NCBI RefSeq assembly: GCF_014646695.1
Contig: NZ_BMNT01000012.1
Span: forward strand, 139,197-197,095
DNA length: 57,899 nucleotides
Source of the DNA: Sphaerisporangium melleum
Lineage (GTDB): Bacteria > Actinomycetota > Actinomycetes > Streptosporangiales > Streptosporangiaceae
Direction of reading: 5' to 3'
Part shown: piece by piece, positions 26,377 to 34,616 of the stretch
Layout: each line of letters starts with the position of its first letter
Numbering within the stretch: position 1 is the first letter of the stretch
Made by a program: the position numbers and the translations under genes
Notes under the pieces: generated by a model
What the model saw: the letters and a program-made list of their open reading frames with translations, nothing else
Told to the model about the DNA's origin: nothing
Database searches by the model: none

Positions 26377-26982
26377 TCAAGCGGCCCCACCTCGCACTGC
26401 GCTCGAACTGGGAGGCTATGGCCTTCCCGGAAGGGAGCCCGTCCGGGAGCCGGTTCGACTGCGCCCATCGCCATGCCGCTCTGTGGAGATCCACGATGCC
26501 GTGGTCACGGAGTCGGGCACGGCCCTCCACTGGCGGTTCGGCCTGCTCTTCGTTCTCGTCGCCGGCCACGGCCGGCTCTTCGCTAGCTGTGTCTGAGAAA
26601 ACCCGACGGATCTGCGAAATCAGCAGCTCGTAGCTCCCGATCAACGCGGCTGAAGGCCAGGCAGCGATGACGCGGCCGATCACGCTGGGCTCTGCGACCG
26701 CGACGTTCGCGCCGAGACTGGCCAAGCTGCCGACAGTCAGGAGTATCCAGGCCAGGGCACCTCCGCGCGAACCGTATCGGCTCGCGAGGAGGATCGACAT
26801 CGAGGCGACCACAATGGTGCCGTCGACCGCGAGCGGGATGAGGACAGCCGCGAGATGGTCTTCACCAGGCAGAGCTCGTGCATGTGGCGGAAGGACACGA
26901 CGGCGGCGATCACAGCCAGAAGCCCAACGCTCCCGATCGTTGTGAGCTGCGTTCGGTGCACCGCCCGACTGGTTGCCTCCAC
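26342..26982 (-). pseudogene. Frameshifted DUF2637 (SpdB-like) membrane protein gene
   Basis: The N-terminal part (ATG 26982, GSVGLLAVIAAVVSFRHMHEL) and the rest (GEDHLAAVLIPLAVDGTIVV, GANVAVAEPS, AAWPSAALIGSYELL, GKAIASQFERSARWGRLIKK) lie in different frames. They join at about 26865-26880, where one frame ends its similarity and the other takes it up. Together they make a complete DUF2637 protein: four membrane helices plus the C-terminal helix-turn-helix-like segment. Another DUF2637 gene at 30594 is intact. It is either a true pseudogene or a single-base sequencing error. Confidence 0.75.
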
Positions 26983-27624
26983 GTCGCCTCACCCCTCCCC
27001 AGCAGGGAGAACGAGCACTGTAGATGCAGTGAAGGGCATGTACGTATCGAAGGCGTCGCCCCTGGGACACAGCCAAGTCCGGCGAGATATGCCCCTGCTG
27101 CCCGCCCTGTGCGGGGATAAGTCGGCCGTCACGGCGGGATAGCGGGCGGATGCGTGACCCTGCCCACGGGCAGTGGAGGTGAGCCGTTCACCATCCGTCA
27201 ACCGCTCGTGACTTGCGCGTCCTGCCACCCCGTAGGGCTCGGCCGCCGTGATCTCCGCCCCCCACAGCGGGAACTGCGCTCTCTGCGTTCTCCCATGCCT
27301 GCGAGGGTGAGCTGGCCGGTACCTACTCGCCCTCTTTCGTCGTACCGTCCTCCGCCGCGCCGTGGGCTCAGCCGACGTTGATGCTGGTGTCGAAGTCGAT
27401 CGTCATGCGTACGGGGATGGGTTCCGCCCGCCTCGCCCGGGGATGTCATTGACCAGCTCATATATGTGAGTATAAATTACTGACGAGCAAGTAACGTCGG
27501 TATATAAGCGGAGCCGTCGCTTCGACGACAGTGAGGTTCGCCGTGCCCCCTTACCTGACCTGTGGGGGTCGGCGCGCGGCTTTGCTCTGGGACAGGCCCT
27601 ATCCAGGAAAGAGCTGTTATCAGC
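26983..27624. other. Intergenic region with AT-rich regulatory box
   Basis: About 640 bases between divergent genes with no supportable coding sequence. The right part is AT-rich for this genome (27455-27510) and carries a box repeated before the excisionase gene, then TATATAAG at 27500-27507, which may be promoter elements for the rightward genes beginning at 27625. Nothing recognisable was seen at 26983-27450. Confidence 0.45.
27461..27486 (+). repeat. AT-rich box, copy 1 (upstream of integrase-fragment/parB genes)
   Basis: Contains TGAGTATAAATTA followed by GACGA. It aligns with 31361-31383 (TGAGTATATTTAT, GACGA), allowing one base gap. Both copies are in the same orientation, one 139 bases upstream of the integrase-fragment gene and one 34 bases upstream of xis. 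Possible shared regulator site or promoter. Confidence 0.5.
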
Positions 27625-27966
27625 ATGAATGCATCCCCCATCGACCGTTCGACGTTTCACTCTCGTGGCCGCCAGCAGGGGGTCACCTACAAGATCTGGA
27701 TCTGCGGCTGGATCAGCCGTCATGAGGGTCGGCGCGGTCCAGTACACCGGGTGTGCTGGACCGTGGCCGGCCATCGGCGGGTCCGGCTGTTCCACTCTCT
27801 CTCGGCGGCGCGGGAGCTGCGGGACCAGCTTCAGGCCGCAGTGATGACGGGGCAGCCCTTCGACATCAGGAGCGGGTTGCCGTTGGCACTGGCTCCGCAG
27901 GGGTGTGCCGGTCATCCGGTGCATCGATCCCGACAGCGGCGCAAAGACGGAGGGGCGCATGACTGA
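27625..27966 (+). CDS. Stand-alone integrase N-terminal-like protein (truncated integrase or repurposed arm-binding domain)
   Basis: 113 aa from ATG 27625. The body (TYKIWICGWISRHEGRRG, HRVCWTVAGHRRVRLF, AARELRDQLQAAVMTGQPFDIRSGLP) follows the N-terminal arm-type DNA-binding segment of actinobacterial tyrosine integrases, where a W-V-G core is followed by F-x-T-R, A-x-x-F/R-x-x-L and a G-x-x-FD-x-x-x-GLP end. The catalytic domain is missing; the frame ends in Arg-rich sequence. It is upstream of, and overlaps by 8 bases, the next gene, so it is expressed with the ParB region. It could be a decayed second integrase or a functional arm-site binding protein. Confidence 0.6.
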   Translation: MNASPIDRSTFHSRGRQQGVTYKIWICGWISRHEGRRGPVHRVCWTVAGHRRVRLFHSLSAARELRDQLQAAVMTGQPFDIRSGLPLALAPQGCAGHPVHRSRQRRKDGGAHD

Positions 27967-28357
27967 CCTCTCCTTCGACGACATCCGCCAGGAGTTGGTC
28001 GAGCGTAGCGACGGTGAGGCGCTGCTGGCCGACGGCCTGGAGGACGCGCTGATCGGCACGGCGGAAGGCTGGTTCGGCAACTCCCATCGGGTCGTCGCCC
28101 TGTACGACCTGTCCCTGTGCGTCCGGGTCCTCATGAGCTGGGGCATGGATGAGGAGGAAGCCGACGAGTACATCGGCTACAACATCACCGGCGCGTACGC
28201 CGGTCCGTCGACTCCCGTCTTCGGCGTGATTCACCGGCAGCCACTGATCGTCTCGTGCGAGGACCGAGACCTCAGCGCGGAGCAGGAGAACTCGCCGCCA
28301 TCGTACTTTCCCGGCGACAGCCCTTTCGGTGGCGCCGGCCAGAGCATGCGCGGGTGA
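27959..28357 (+). CDS. Hypothetical ICE protein
   Basis: 132 aa from ATG 27959, overlapping the preceding stop by 8 bases; upstream GGAGGGGCGC provides a ribosome site. Acidic and soluble (FDDIRQELVERSDGEALL, WGMDEEEADEYIGYNITGAY), with no membrane segment or catalytic motif. The GMDEEEADEYI stretch is helical. I do not recognise the family. It precedes the ParB-like gene and probably shares its transcript. Confidence 0.6.
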   Translation: MTDLSFDDIRQELVERSDGEALLADGLEDALIGTAEGWFGNSHRVVALYDLSLCVRVLMSWGMDEEEADEYIGYNITGAYAGPSTPVFGVIHRQPLIVSCEDRDLSAEQENSPPSYFPGDSPFGGAGQSMRG

Positions 28358-28615
28358 GCCCGGGTCCCCTGCCCGGCTTGTGAGAGTGCGACGCCCTTGC
28401 CGTGCCCGCAACCGGCTCTCGCTGCGCTCTTCCCGGTACGGCCAGAGATCTTCTCCTCCTTCGTCGGACGACATCTTGGCCGTGCCGGGACCGCCGGGTT
28501 GCGTTCCCGGCCGCGTGCGTCGCGAGGGCATCGGGCCGGGCAGGGACCGGACCTCGTGTCCCCCAGCCGCCAAGATCGGCTGGTCGGCCCGGCTCCAAGA
28601 GCCTGTGGAGGGCGC

Positions 28616-30388
28616 ATGAACGAAGTGGCCGTCAATCCCGACATCGTGGATGTCCCGGTCACCGATGTCGACATCCCGGCCCCACCCGCTTCTGACGGCG
28701 AGGGCCCGCGAGGTGCGGAACCCGTCTATACCGAGCGGCCGATGATCCCGGTCGACCTGCTGGTGGCCCACCCGGGCAATGTTCGCCAGGATCGGCAGGC
28801 CAGTGAGGAGTTCTGCCGGTCGGTGGCCGCGGCGGGGATCATCACCCCTTTGGAGATCACCGTCGAGCCGGACGGCGGGTACCGGGTGGTGGACGGCAAC
28901 GTCCGCCTGGACGCCGCGCTGAAGGTCGGTCTGCCGGCCGTGCCGTACTTCTTCTCCACCGACACCGCCGACGACGAGGGTCTGCAGTACCTGCACATGC
29001 TCATCACCAGCAGGTTCCGCACCAGTCTGTCGGTGCACGAGGAGGCACAGGCGCTGTTCTCGGCGGCGCAGGCCGGGATGACGCGGACCGAGATCCGCAG
29101 GGTGACCGGCATGTCCTCCCGCGAGGTCAAGGCCGGGGTACGGGCCGGCGGTCTGGGCGGCGCGGCCAAGCAGCTCGCCGCGGGGATGGACTACGAGTGG
29201 ACGCTGGAGGAACTCGCGCTGCTCAAGCCGTTCGAGGATGACCCCGAAGCGCTGGAGGCCATCCACCGCAGGTGGTATGGCCCGCTCAAGTACACCGTGC
29301 AGCGTCTGCTGGATGAACGGGAGGCCAAGGCCCGCCGCTCGAGGGTGATCGCCGAGCTGGAGGCCGCCGGGGTCACGGTCACCGACGACAGGCCGGACGG
29401 CGCCGTGCCGCTGGGCCACCTGCTGAACGGCGACCAGAAGATGGACGCCGACGCGCACGCCACCTGCCCGGGCCGGGGCGCCTGGCTCGCCCCCTGGATA
29501 GGCGCATCCCCCAACCACTACTGCCTCGACCCGGAACGCTACGGCCACGTGTTTGCCGAGACCGGCACCACCAACCCGCCGCCTACGCCGGAACCCACGC
29601 TCACTACGCAGGCGGTGAAGCCAGCCGTCGAGCGCAAGATCGTGGTCGAGGGGAACAAGGCGTGGACCGCCGCCGCCACGGTGCGCCGGCAGTGGTTGCG
29701 CGAATTCCTGGCGCACAAGACCCCACCCAAGAACGTCGCGGCCACCATCGCCCGCTTCGTGACCGAGCAGCTGGTCACCATGCCGGAACCGTTGTGCCGC
29801 GGCCTGGCCGGCGCCCGTCATTCGCAGCTGTTCGAGACCTTCGGCAGCCCTACCGCCGTGAACGTCGCCAAGAGCAGCCAGCAGGGCCTGTGGATGATCG
29901 CCCTGGCACCGATCGCGACCGCCTACGAACGCGAGATCACCGGAGACGGCGAACGACGCAACACCTGGCGCGAGGACAAGTACTCCCCCTGCACCCGAAC
30001 CGACGCCGGCGCCTGGCTGCGGTTCATCACCGAGATCGGCGCGTCACACGGCTACGAGCCCAGCCCGATCGAGAAGGCCGTCGCCGACGGTGTGCCCTAC
30101 CGCGGTGACAATCCCGCCGAAGATCTCTCCGACGAGCCCACCGTCGAGGAGACCAGATCCGGGGCGGTGTCCATCGCAGCGGAATCGCACGACGAGCACG
30201 ACGACCCGTCTGTCGACATGTGCGAACCGGCACCCGGTGCACCCGGCGTGAACGCCCGCTCCTCGGACCGGTCGTCGGCGCCGGACACCGCTGCTGAACT
30301 GGACGCTGCTACGGACTCGGACATCGCGATGGCCGAGGTGCGGTCCGATGAGGCCGACACCGATGACGTGCAGGCGAAAGTCGCATAA
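28616..30388 (+). CDS. ParB-like nuclease/partition-domain protein
   Basis: 590 aa from ATG 28616, with GGAGGG 6 bases upstream; the frame is open further upstream but lacks coding character. A ParB/Srx domain occupies ~50-150 (LLVAHPGNVRQDRQA, VAAAGIITPLEITVEPDGGYRVVDGNVRLDAA), followed by a helix-turn-helix region (AQAGMTRTEIRRVTGMS). The C-terminal ~350 residues are specific to actinobacterial elements, with an acidic disordered tail. No ParA is encoded nearby. Likely roles are DNA binding for maintenance or transfer of the element. Confidence 0.8.
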   Translation: MNEVAVNPDIVDVPVTDVDIPAPPASDGEGPRGAEPVYTERPMIPVDLLVAHPGNVRQDRQASEEFCRSVAAAGIITPLEITVEPDGGYRVVDGNVRLDAALKVGLPAVPYFFSTDTADDEGLQYLHMLITSRFRTSLSVHEEAQALFSAAQAGMTRTEIRRVTGMSSREVKAGVRAGGLGGAAKQLAAGMDYEWTLEELALLKPFEDDPEALEAIHRRWYGPLKYTVQRLLDEREAKARRSRVIAELEAAGVTVTDDRPDGAVPLGHLLNGDQKMDADAHATCPGRGAWLAPWIGASPNHYCLDPERYGHVFAETGTTNPPPTPEPTLTTQAVKPAVERKIVVEGNKAWTAAATVRRQWLREFLAHKTPPKNVAATIARFVTEQLVTMPEPLCRGLAGARHSQLFETFGSPTAVNVAKSSQQGLWMIALAPIATAYEREITGDGERRNTWREDKYSPCTRTDAGAWLRFITEIGASHGYEPSPIEKAVADGVPYRGDNPAEDLSDEPTVEETRSGAVSIAAESHDEHDDPSVDMCEPAPGAPGVNARSSDRSSAPDTAAELDAATDSDIAMAEVRSDEADTDDVQAKVA

Positions 30389-30593
30389 CTCCGCATGGCT
30401 TGCCGGCAGAGGGCGGCAGCACCACACCCCGGGTCGTCCTCTGCCGCTCGGCTCTCCCCGTAACCCGCTTCCGGGCCGTCCTTCGGCCCAGAGGGCATCG
30501 GAACCATTCCCCGTCCCGATCCCGAACACGCCGTCACCCGCTGCCGGCTCGCCGGGAGCTTCTCCCCCTGTCCCGAACCCATGGAGCGCCTGC

Positions 30594-31367
30594 TTGACTA
30601 ACGACCCCGCACAGCCCACAGAAGCCGTCCCGATCGCAGAACCGGTGCTCCCGCGCCGCGGCACCGCCTCCGAGAGCACCGGAGACCGCCTGATCCGGTG
30701 GGGAGCGGCGTTCTCCGTCCTCGTGGTGACCGGGATCGCCGCCGTGATCAGCTACGGACACGCCTACCGGCTCGTCACCCGCTACGGGGAGATCGGCGCC
30801 ACCGCCCAGGCCCTCCCACTCACCGTCGACGGGCTGGTGGCCACCTGCTCCCTGGTGATCCTGCACTACACCCGCAAAAGACGCAGAGCTCCCTGGCATG
30901 CCTGGGGCCTGCTGGTCATCGGCGTGTGCGCCACGGTCGGCGCCAACGTCGCCAACGGTCTCGGACACGGCATCGTCGGCGCCATCGTCGCCGGCTGGCC
31001 CGCTCTGGTCGCCGTCGGCTCTTTCGAGCTACTGATCCGCCTCCTACGTGACGGCCGCCCCACCGCCGCGCAGCGGACGACCGACCATGCGCCCGCCTCT
31101 CGAACAACGGAACAACCTGCTCCTACACGCCCACCCGACGACGCCGCTCCAGCCGCCCCGCCACCGATCCTCGATCCGGACGTCCGCGCGGCGATCACGC
31201 TCTACACCGACGAGCTCAGCGACGGCGAGATCCCTTCCATCCGCCGCATCAAACGCGACCTGCGGATCGGCCATCCCAAGGCGACACGGATCCACGCCGC
31301 CCTGGCCCACCCCACCAGCACCACTACGCAAAACGGGCATGCCACCCAACACACGACATATATATGA
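30594..31367 (+). CDS. DUF2637 (SpdB-like) membrane protein
   Basis: 257 aa from TTG 30594 (LTNDPAQ), chosen because GGAG lies ~10 bases upstream and the frame further upstream lacks coding character. Four hydrophobic helices match DUF2637: WGAAFSVLVVTGIAAVISYGHAY, AQALPLTVDGLVATCSLVIL, WGLLVIGVCATVGANVANG, GAIVAGWPALVAVGSFELL. The cytoplasmic tail ends with a helix-turn-helix-like region (GEIPSIRRIKRDLRIGHPKATRIHAAL). SpdB-type proteins help spread transferred DNA between mycelial compartments in Streptomyces. An inactivated homologue lies at 26342-26982. Confidence 0.8.
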   Translation: MTNDPAQPTEAVPIAEPVLPRRGTASESTGDRLIRWGAAFSVLVVTGIAAVISYGHAYRLVTRYGEIGATAQALPLTVDGLVATCSLVILHYTRKRRRAPWHAWGLLVIGVCATVGANVANGLGHGIVGAIVAGWPALVAVGSFELLIRLLRDGRPTAAQRTTDHAPASRTTEQPAPTRPPDDAAPAAPPPILDPDVRAAITLYTDELSDGEIPSIRRIKRDLRIGHPKATRIHAALAHPTSTTTQNGHATQHTTYI

Positions 31368-31383
31368 GTATATTTATCGACGA
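31361..31383 (+). repeat. AT-rich box, copy 2 (upstream of xis)
   Basis: Contains TGAGTATATTTAT followed by CGACGA, aligning with the box at 27461-27486. It lies across the DUF2637 stop and 34 bases before the xis start, where a promoter or recombination accessory site would sit. Confidence 0.5.
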
Positions 31384-31416
31384 TTCATTCACCCCAGCAC
31401 GCCGGAGGCAGCCAGC

Positions 31417-31695
31417 TTGACCGACCACCGCATCCATCGCACCGCCACGATCACGACCCCCCTTCCACCCCCGCCACGCAGCCATCGCCAGACGAGTGGC
31501 CTGACACTGGACACCCCGCGGCTGTATCGCGTCGCCGACGCCATGCGAATGCTCAGCCTGAGCCGCAGCGTGATCTACGAGCTGATCAGGGCCGGGCGCC
31601 TCCGCTCGGTCACTCAGGGCCGCACCCGGCTCATCCCCTCCTCAGCCATCACCGACTACATCGCCCTCCTAGAACAGGAGGCGCAGAACTCATGA
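31417..31695 (+). CDS. xis: Excisionase-like helix-turn-helix protein
   Basis: 92 aa from TTG 31417, with CGGAGG 8 bases upstream. The C-terminal half (LYRVADAMRMLSLSRSVIYELIRAGRLRSV, then RTRLIPSSAITDYIALL) is the winged-helix excisionase/MerR-type fold usual for Xis. Its stop overlaps the integrase start (ATGA at 31692-31695). It directs excision of the element by bending attachment-site DNA. An AT-rich repeated box lies just upstream. Confidence 0.88.
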   Translation: MTDHRIHRTATITTPLPPPPRSHRQTSGLTLDTPRLYRVADAMRMLSLSRSVIYELIRAGRLRSVTQGRTRLIPSSAITDYIALLEQEAQNS

Positions 31696-32858
31696 CCACC
31701 CGACGTAGCCCAGGAGACGGCAGCGTGTTCTGGGAGGAGGCCCGTCAACGCTGGGTCGCGGCGATAACGGTCGGCTACACCGCCGCCGGGAAGCGCATCG
31801 TGAAGAAGGCCACCGGCAAGACCAAGACCGAAGCCAAGAACAGACTGAAGGAGATAATCCGGGAGCACGAGGACGGCCAGCCCGTCCCGCCGCCCAACTA
31901 CACCGTGAAAGACGCTGTGGCCTACTGGCTGGAGAACGGCCTTCAGGGACGGGACACATCGACCATACGGATGTACCAGACTTACGCCCGCAACCATGTG
32001 ATCCCTCATCTGGGCGCCCGCAAGCTCCGCGAGCTGTCAGTGGAAGACGTGGACCGATGGCTGCAGAGCAAAACCGGCGAACTCTCCACGCGATCGCTCA
32101 AACTGATTCACAACGTCCTCAACCGCTCGGTGAAGAACGCCATGCGCCGCGACAAGGTCAAGCGCAACGTCGTGGAGCTGTGCGAGATACCCGAAGGACG
32201 AGCAGGCCGGCCCTCCAAGGCACTGACCCTTGCCCAGGCCGACGCCCTTCTCCGAGCGGCCGACGCCGCCCCGGAGCGCATCCGCGCCTACATCGTGGTC
32301 TCACTGCTGTCCGGAGCGCGGACCGAAGAGGTGCGGGCGATCGCCTGGAGCCACGTCGTCACCTACGACAGGCAGGCCAAGGCGTGGCTACCGGTCGGCG
32401 AGGCCGGCTGGGACCACACCGACTTCGCCATCTACGTCTGGCGCTCGGTACGCAAGAAGGGCGACACCAAGACACCAAGATCCCGCCGCAGCCTCGCCTT
32501 GCCCAGACGCTGCGTGGAGGCGCTGAAGACCCTGCACCAAGCCCAAGGCGGCACACGTGAACTGATCTTCTCGACCAGCAGCGGTTCTCCCGTGACCGCC
32601 CACAACATGCGCCGTGACTTCCGGAAGGTGCTCGACGATGCCGGACTCAACGGAAAGGACTGGGCACCCAGGGAGCTACGGCACAGCTTCGTGTCTCTGC
32701 TGTCGGACCACGACATCCCGATTGAGGACATCTCCCGGCTGGTGGGACACTCCAACACCGTCGTCACCGAAACGGTCTATCGCCACCAGATCAGCCCGGT
32801 CATCCAGGAGGGGGCCAGGGCGATGGACGGGATCTTCCCGATGTCCGAAAACCCGTAG
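31692..32858 (+). CDS. int: Tyrosine integrase (site-specific recombinase)
   Basis: 388 aa; start overlaps the xis stop. An N-terminal arm-binding segment (RWVAAITVGYTAAGKRIVKK), a core-binding SAM-like domain (~70-170) and a catalytic domain follow. Visible active-site residues are R210 in LLSGARTEEVR, R330 in RELRHSF, H353 in LVGHSN and Y363 in TVYRH. The gene ends 56 bases from the tRNA-Val 3' end, which is the predicted attachment site. Length and motifs look intact, so the element may still be mobile. Confidence 0.93.
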   Translation: MTTRRSPGDGSVFWEEARQRWVAAITVGYTAAGKRIVKKATGKTKTEAKNRLKEIIREHEDGQPVPPPNYTVKDAVAYWLENGLQGRDTSTIRMYQTYARNHVIPHLGARKLRELSVEDVDRWLQSKTGELSTRSLKLIHNVLNRSVKNAMRRDKVKRNVVELCEIPEGRAGRPSKALTLAQADALLRAADAAPERIRAYIVVSLLSGARTEEVRAIAWSHVVTYDRQAKAWLPVGEAGWDHTDFAIYVWRSVRKKGDTKTPRSRRSLALPRRCVEALKTLHQAQGGTRELIFSTSSGSPVTAHNMRRDFRKVLDDAGLNGKDWAPRELRHSFVSLLSDHDIPIEDISRLVGHSNTVVTETVYRHQISPVIQEGARAMDGIFPMSENP

Positions 32859-32877
32859 TCTCCCTGCTTGTCTCCCA

Positions 32878-32911
32878 CGCCCCGTTTCTGTGATCAGGAG
32901 CGGGGCGTTTT
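32878..32911 (+). terminator. Rho-independent terminator after the integrase
   Basis: CGCCCCG (32878-32884) pairs with CGGGGCG (32901-32907), followed by TTTT. It ends integrase transcription just before the antisense tRNA gene. Confidence 0.8.
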
Positions 32912-32914
32912 GGC

Positions 32915-32989
32915 TGGTGGGCGCTACTGGGTTCGAACCAGTGACCCCTCGCTTGTAAGGCGAGTGCTCTACCGCTGAGCTAAGCGCCC
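32915..32989 (-). tRNA. tRNA-Val (UAC anticodon)
   Basis: On the minus strand a complete cloverleaf reads from GGGCGCT to AGCGCCC with encoded ACCA. The acceptor stem is 7 bp, the anticodon arm is CTCGC-CTTACAA-GCGAG (anticodon TAC at 32955-32957) and the T arm is CTGG-GTTCGAA-CCAG-like. Its 3' end faces the integrase gene, making it the integration site of the element; the gene stays intact. Confidence 0.93.
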
Positions 32990-33023
32990 GGTGCCCATCC
33001 GGAAATGGCGGGTGGGCTACACC

Positions 33024-34043
33024 TTACGGTACAGAGGGCGACCTGAGCACATCGAGCGTCCAGGTGGATCCCGCGTCGGGGAGGCCGGCCGCCTGCCAGC
33101 CGAGGAGGGCGGCGCCGAGCATTCCGGTGTGCACGCCGAGGGCCGCGCGTCGCAGCGGTGGGGCGTCGCGGAAGGCCAGCCGGGCCTGCAGGCGTTCGGC
33201 AAGCGGTTCGAAGAGGGCGGGGCCCGCCTCGGCCAGGCCGCCGCCGATGACGATCGAGGACGGGTCCAGCAGGAGGGTGTAGGAGGCGAGGGCCAGGGAG
33301 AGGGCTTCGAGGGCCTGGTCCCAGACGGCGGAGGCGTGCGGGTCGCCGCGCATGGCCAGCGCCACGACGTCCTCGGCCCTAGGGGCGCCCGCGGTGGGGG
33401 ACGGGACGGCCGCCGTGTAGGGCCGCAGGGAGGCCGAGCGGCTGAGGCGCTCGGCGTAGCGGCGCGCCACGGAGGCGGCGGAGGCGTAGGTCTCCAGGCA
33501 GCCGATCTGCCCGCAGGCGCAGCGCTCGCCGTCGGGGAAGACGGGGATGTGGCCGATCTCCCCGCCCCAGCCCGCCGACCCGCCGTACGGTTCGCCGTGG
33601 ACGATACAGGCGCCCGCGATGCCGGTGCCGATGGGCAGGAACAGGAAGTCGGACTCGGCCCGTCCCGCGCCGAGGACGCGCTCGGCCAGGCCCGCGGTGC
33701 GGACGTCGTGGCCGAGGCGGATCGGCGCGTCGAGGGAGGTGAAGCCGGTGGCGGCGACGTCCTTCCAGCCGATGTTCGCCGCGTAGACGGCGGTGTCGGC
33801 GGTGACCAGGCCCGGGACGGCGAGGCCGATGCCGGCCGGTCCCTGGTCGTCGGCGTGGACGCGGCCGGTTTCGGCGAGGTCGTCGATGAACGTGCGGATG
33901 GCTTCGATGACGCGCAGGGGCCCGTCCTCACGCGGAGTGGGCCGGCGGTCGGTGCGCAGGATCTCGCCGCGCGGCCCGACGAGGCCGGCCTTCATCGAGG
34001 TGCCGCCGACGTCGAGGGCGATGACGTACGCGCCCGGGCTCAT
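33024..34043 (-). CDS. ROK-family sugar kinase / glucokinase-like
   Basis: 339 aa from ATG 34043 (MSPGAYVIALDVGG); the frame extends 15 codons upstream. The ATP-binding DVGGTSMKAG motif opens the protein; the ROK signature with the zinc site is seen in GEIGHIPVFPDGERCACGQIGCLETYAS, and IVIGGGLAEAGP near the end is the second nucleotide-binding loop. It probably phosphorylates glucose or another hexose in the cytosol. No DNA-binding domain precedes it, so it is a kinase rather than a ROK repressor. First chromosomal gene beyond the tRNA. Confidence 0.88.
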   Translation of the reverse strand: MSPGAYVIALDVGGTSMKAGLVGPRGEILRTDRRPTPREDGPLRVIEAIRTFIDDLAETGRVHADDQGPAGIGLAVPGLVTADTAVYAANIGWKDVAATGFTSLDAPIRLGHDVRTAGLAERVLGAGRAESDFLFLPIGTGIAGACIVHGEPYGGSAGWGGEIGHIPVFPDGERCACGQIGCLETYASAASVARRYAERLSRSASLRPYTAAVPSPTAGAPRAEDVVALAMRGDPHASAVWDQALEALSLALASYTLLLDPSSIVIGGGLAEAGPALFEPLAERLQARLAFRDAPPLRRAALGVHTGMLGAALLGWQAAGLPDAGSTWTLDVLRSPSVP

Positions 34044-34235
34044 GCCATCACGCGACTGGACTCGTGCACCGGACGTTCCCCTCTTCACCGTTCACGGCGG
34101 TCCGGGCCTCGACCTGGCCCGCCGTTCTGCGCATTCTCGCGCAGTTTTGCCGATGGAGGTGCATGAGTCAAAACCTGACGCCACGGCCGATCGCGGCCGG
34201 GCCGTCCTGTCGCCGCAGGGCCTCGGCCGGGTGGT

Positions 34236-34580
34236 TCAGCGGGTGGGGTGGCGGCCGAGGACGCGGCTCAGGGCGGCTTCGACCTCCTCCGACAGGCTGG
34301 GAGTGCCGGCGCGGAGCAGGGACGGCCATTCGTCGGCGTCGGCCTCCGCGGTGCGTACGGCGCCGCAGGAGCGGCACTCGACCTCGCCGAGCCTGCAGAT
34401 CAGCTTGGTGGAGCCGCAGGACCCGCAGCGGTCGAGGTCGAGATCGAGGTCGTGCTCACGCTGGCAGGACGGGCAGATGAGCACCTGCCGCTCCCGCCGC
34501 ACGCCGCGCCGCCAGGGGCTCACGCCGCGGACCGGGTCCGTCTGCCGGACGCCGCACCGATAGCAGGGCATCGTCGCCAC
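34236..34580 (-). CDS. Small zinc-ribbon protein
   Basis: 114 aa. Three Cys pairs, CYRCG, CPSCQ and CGSCG, plus CRSCG, suggest two zinc ribbons. The C-terminus is helical (SLSEEVEAALSRVLGRHP). Such proteins may bind nucleic acid or act as chaperone-like factors; function unknown. An alternative start is ATG 34571. It lies between the ROK kinase and ahpE on the same strand. Confidence 0.6.
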   Translation of the reverse strand: MATMPCYRCGVRQTDPVRGVSPWRRGVRRERQVLICPSCQREHDLDLDLDRCGSCGSTKLICRLGEVECRSCGAVRTAEADADEWPSLLRAGTPSLSEEVEAALSRVLGRHPTR

Positions 34581-34616
34581 CGCCTTCGTCTTCGCCGGAA
34601 CGCCGCCCGGCGTCCT

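Larger units (their letters stand above)
1..32914. mobile_element. Integrative conjugative element (right part; left end outside window)
   Basis: A contiguous block of mobile-element genes lies between the left edge and a tRNA-Val gene. Integrase and excisionase genes sit at its right border, with the integrase stop 56 bases from the tRNA 3' end, the usual layout for a tyrosine-recombinase element integrated at a tRNA 3' end. The block holds a type IV secretion operon (pilin-like, VirB8-, VirB6-, VirB4-, VirD4-like), a ParB-like protein, DUF2637 proteins, EspR-like regulators and a defence cargo. No second copy of the tRNA 3' segment was seen in the window and the leftmost gene is cut, so the left attachment site and probably the relaxase lie further left. 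The extent is inferred; its identity as a conjugative element is well supported. Confidence 0.85.

Noticed and set aside
27403-28173. Minus-strand 256-codon frame opposite the integrase fragment and hypothetical gene
   Set aside because: Serine/arginine-rich antisense composition; the plus-strand genes have starts, ribosome sites and overlaps.
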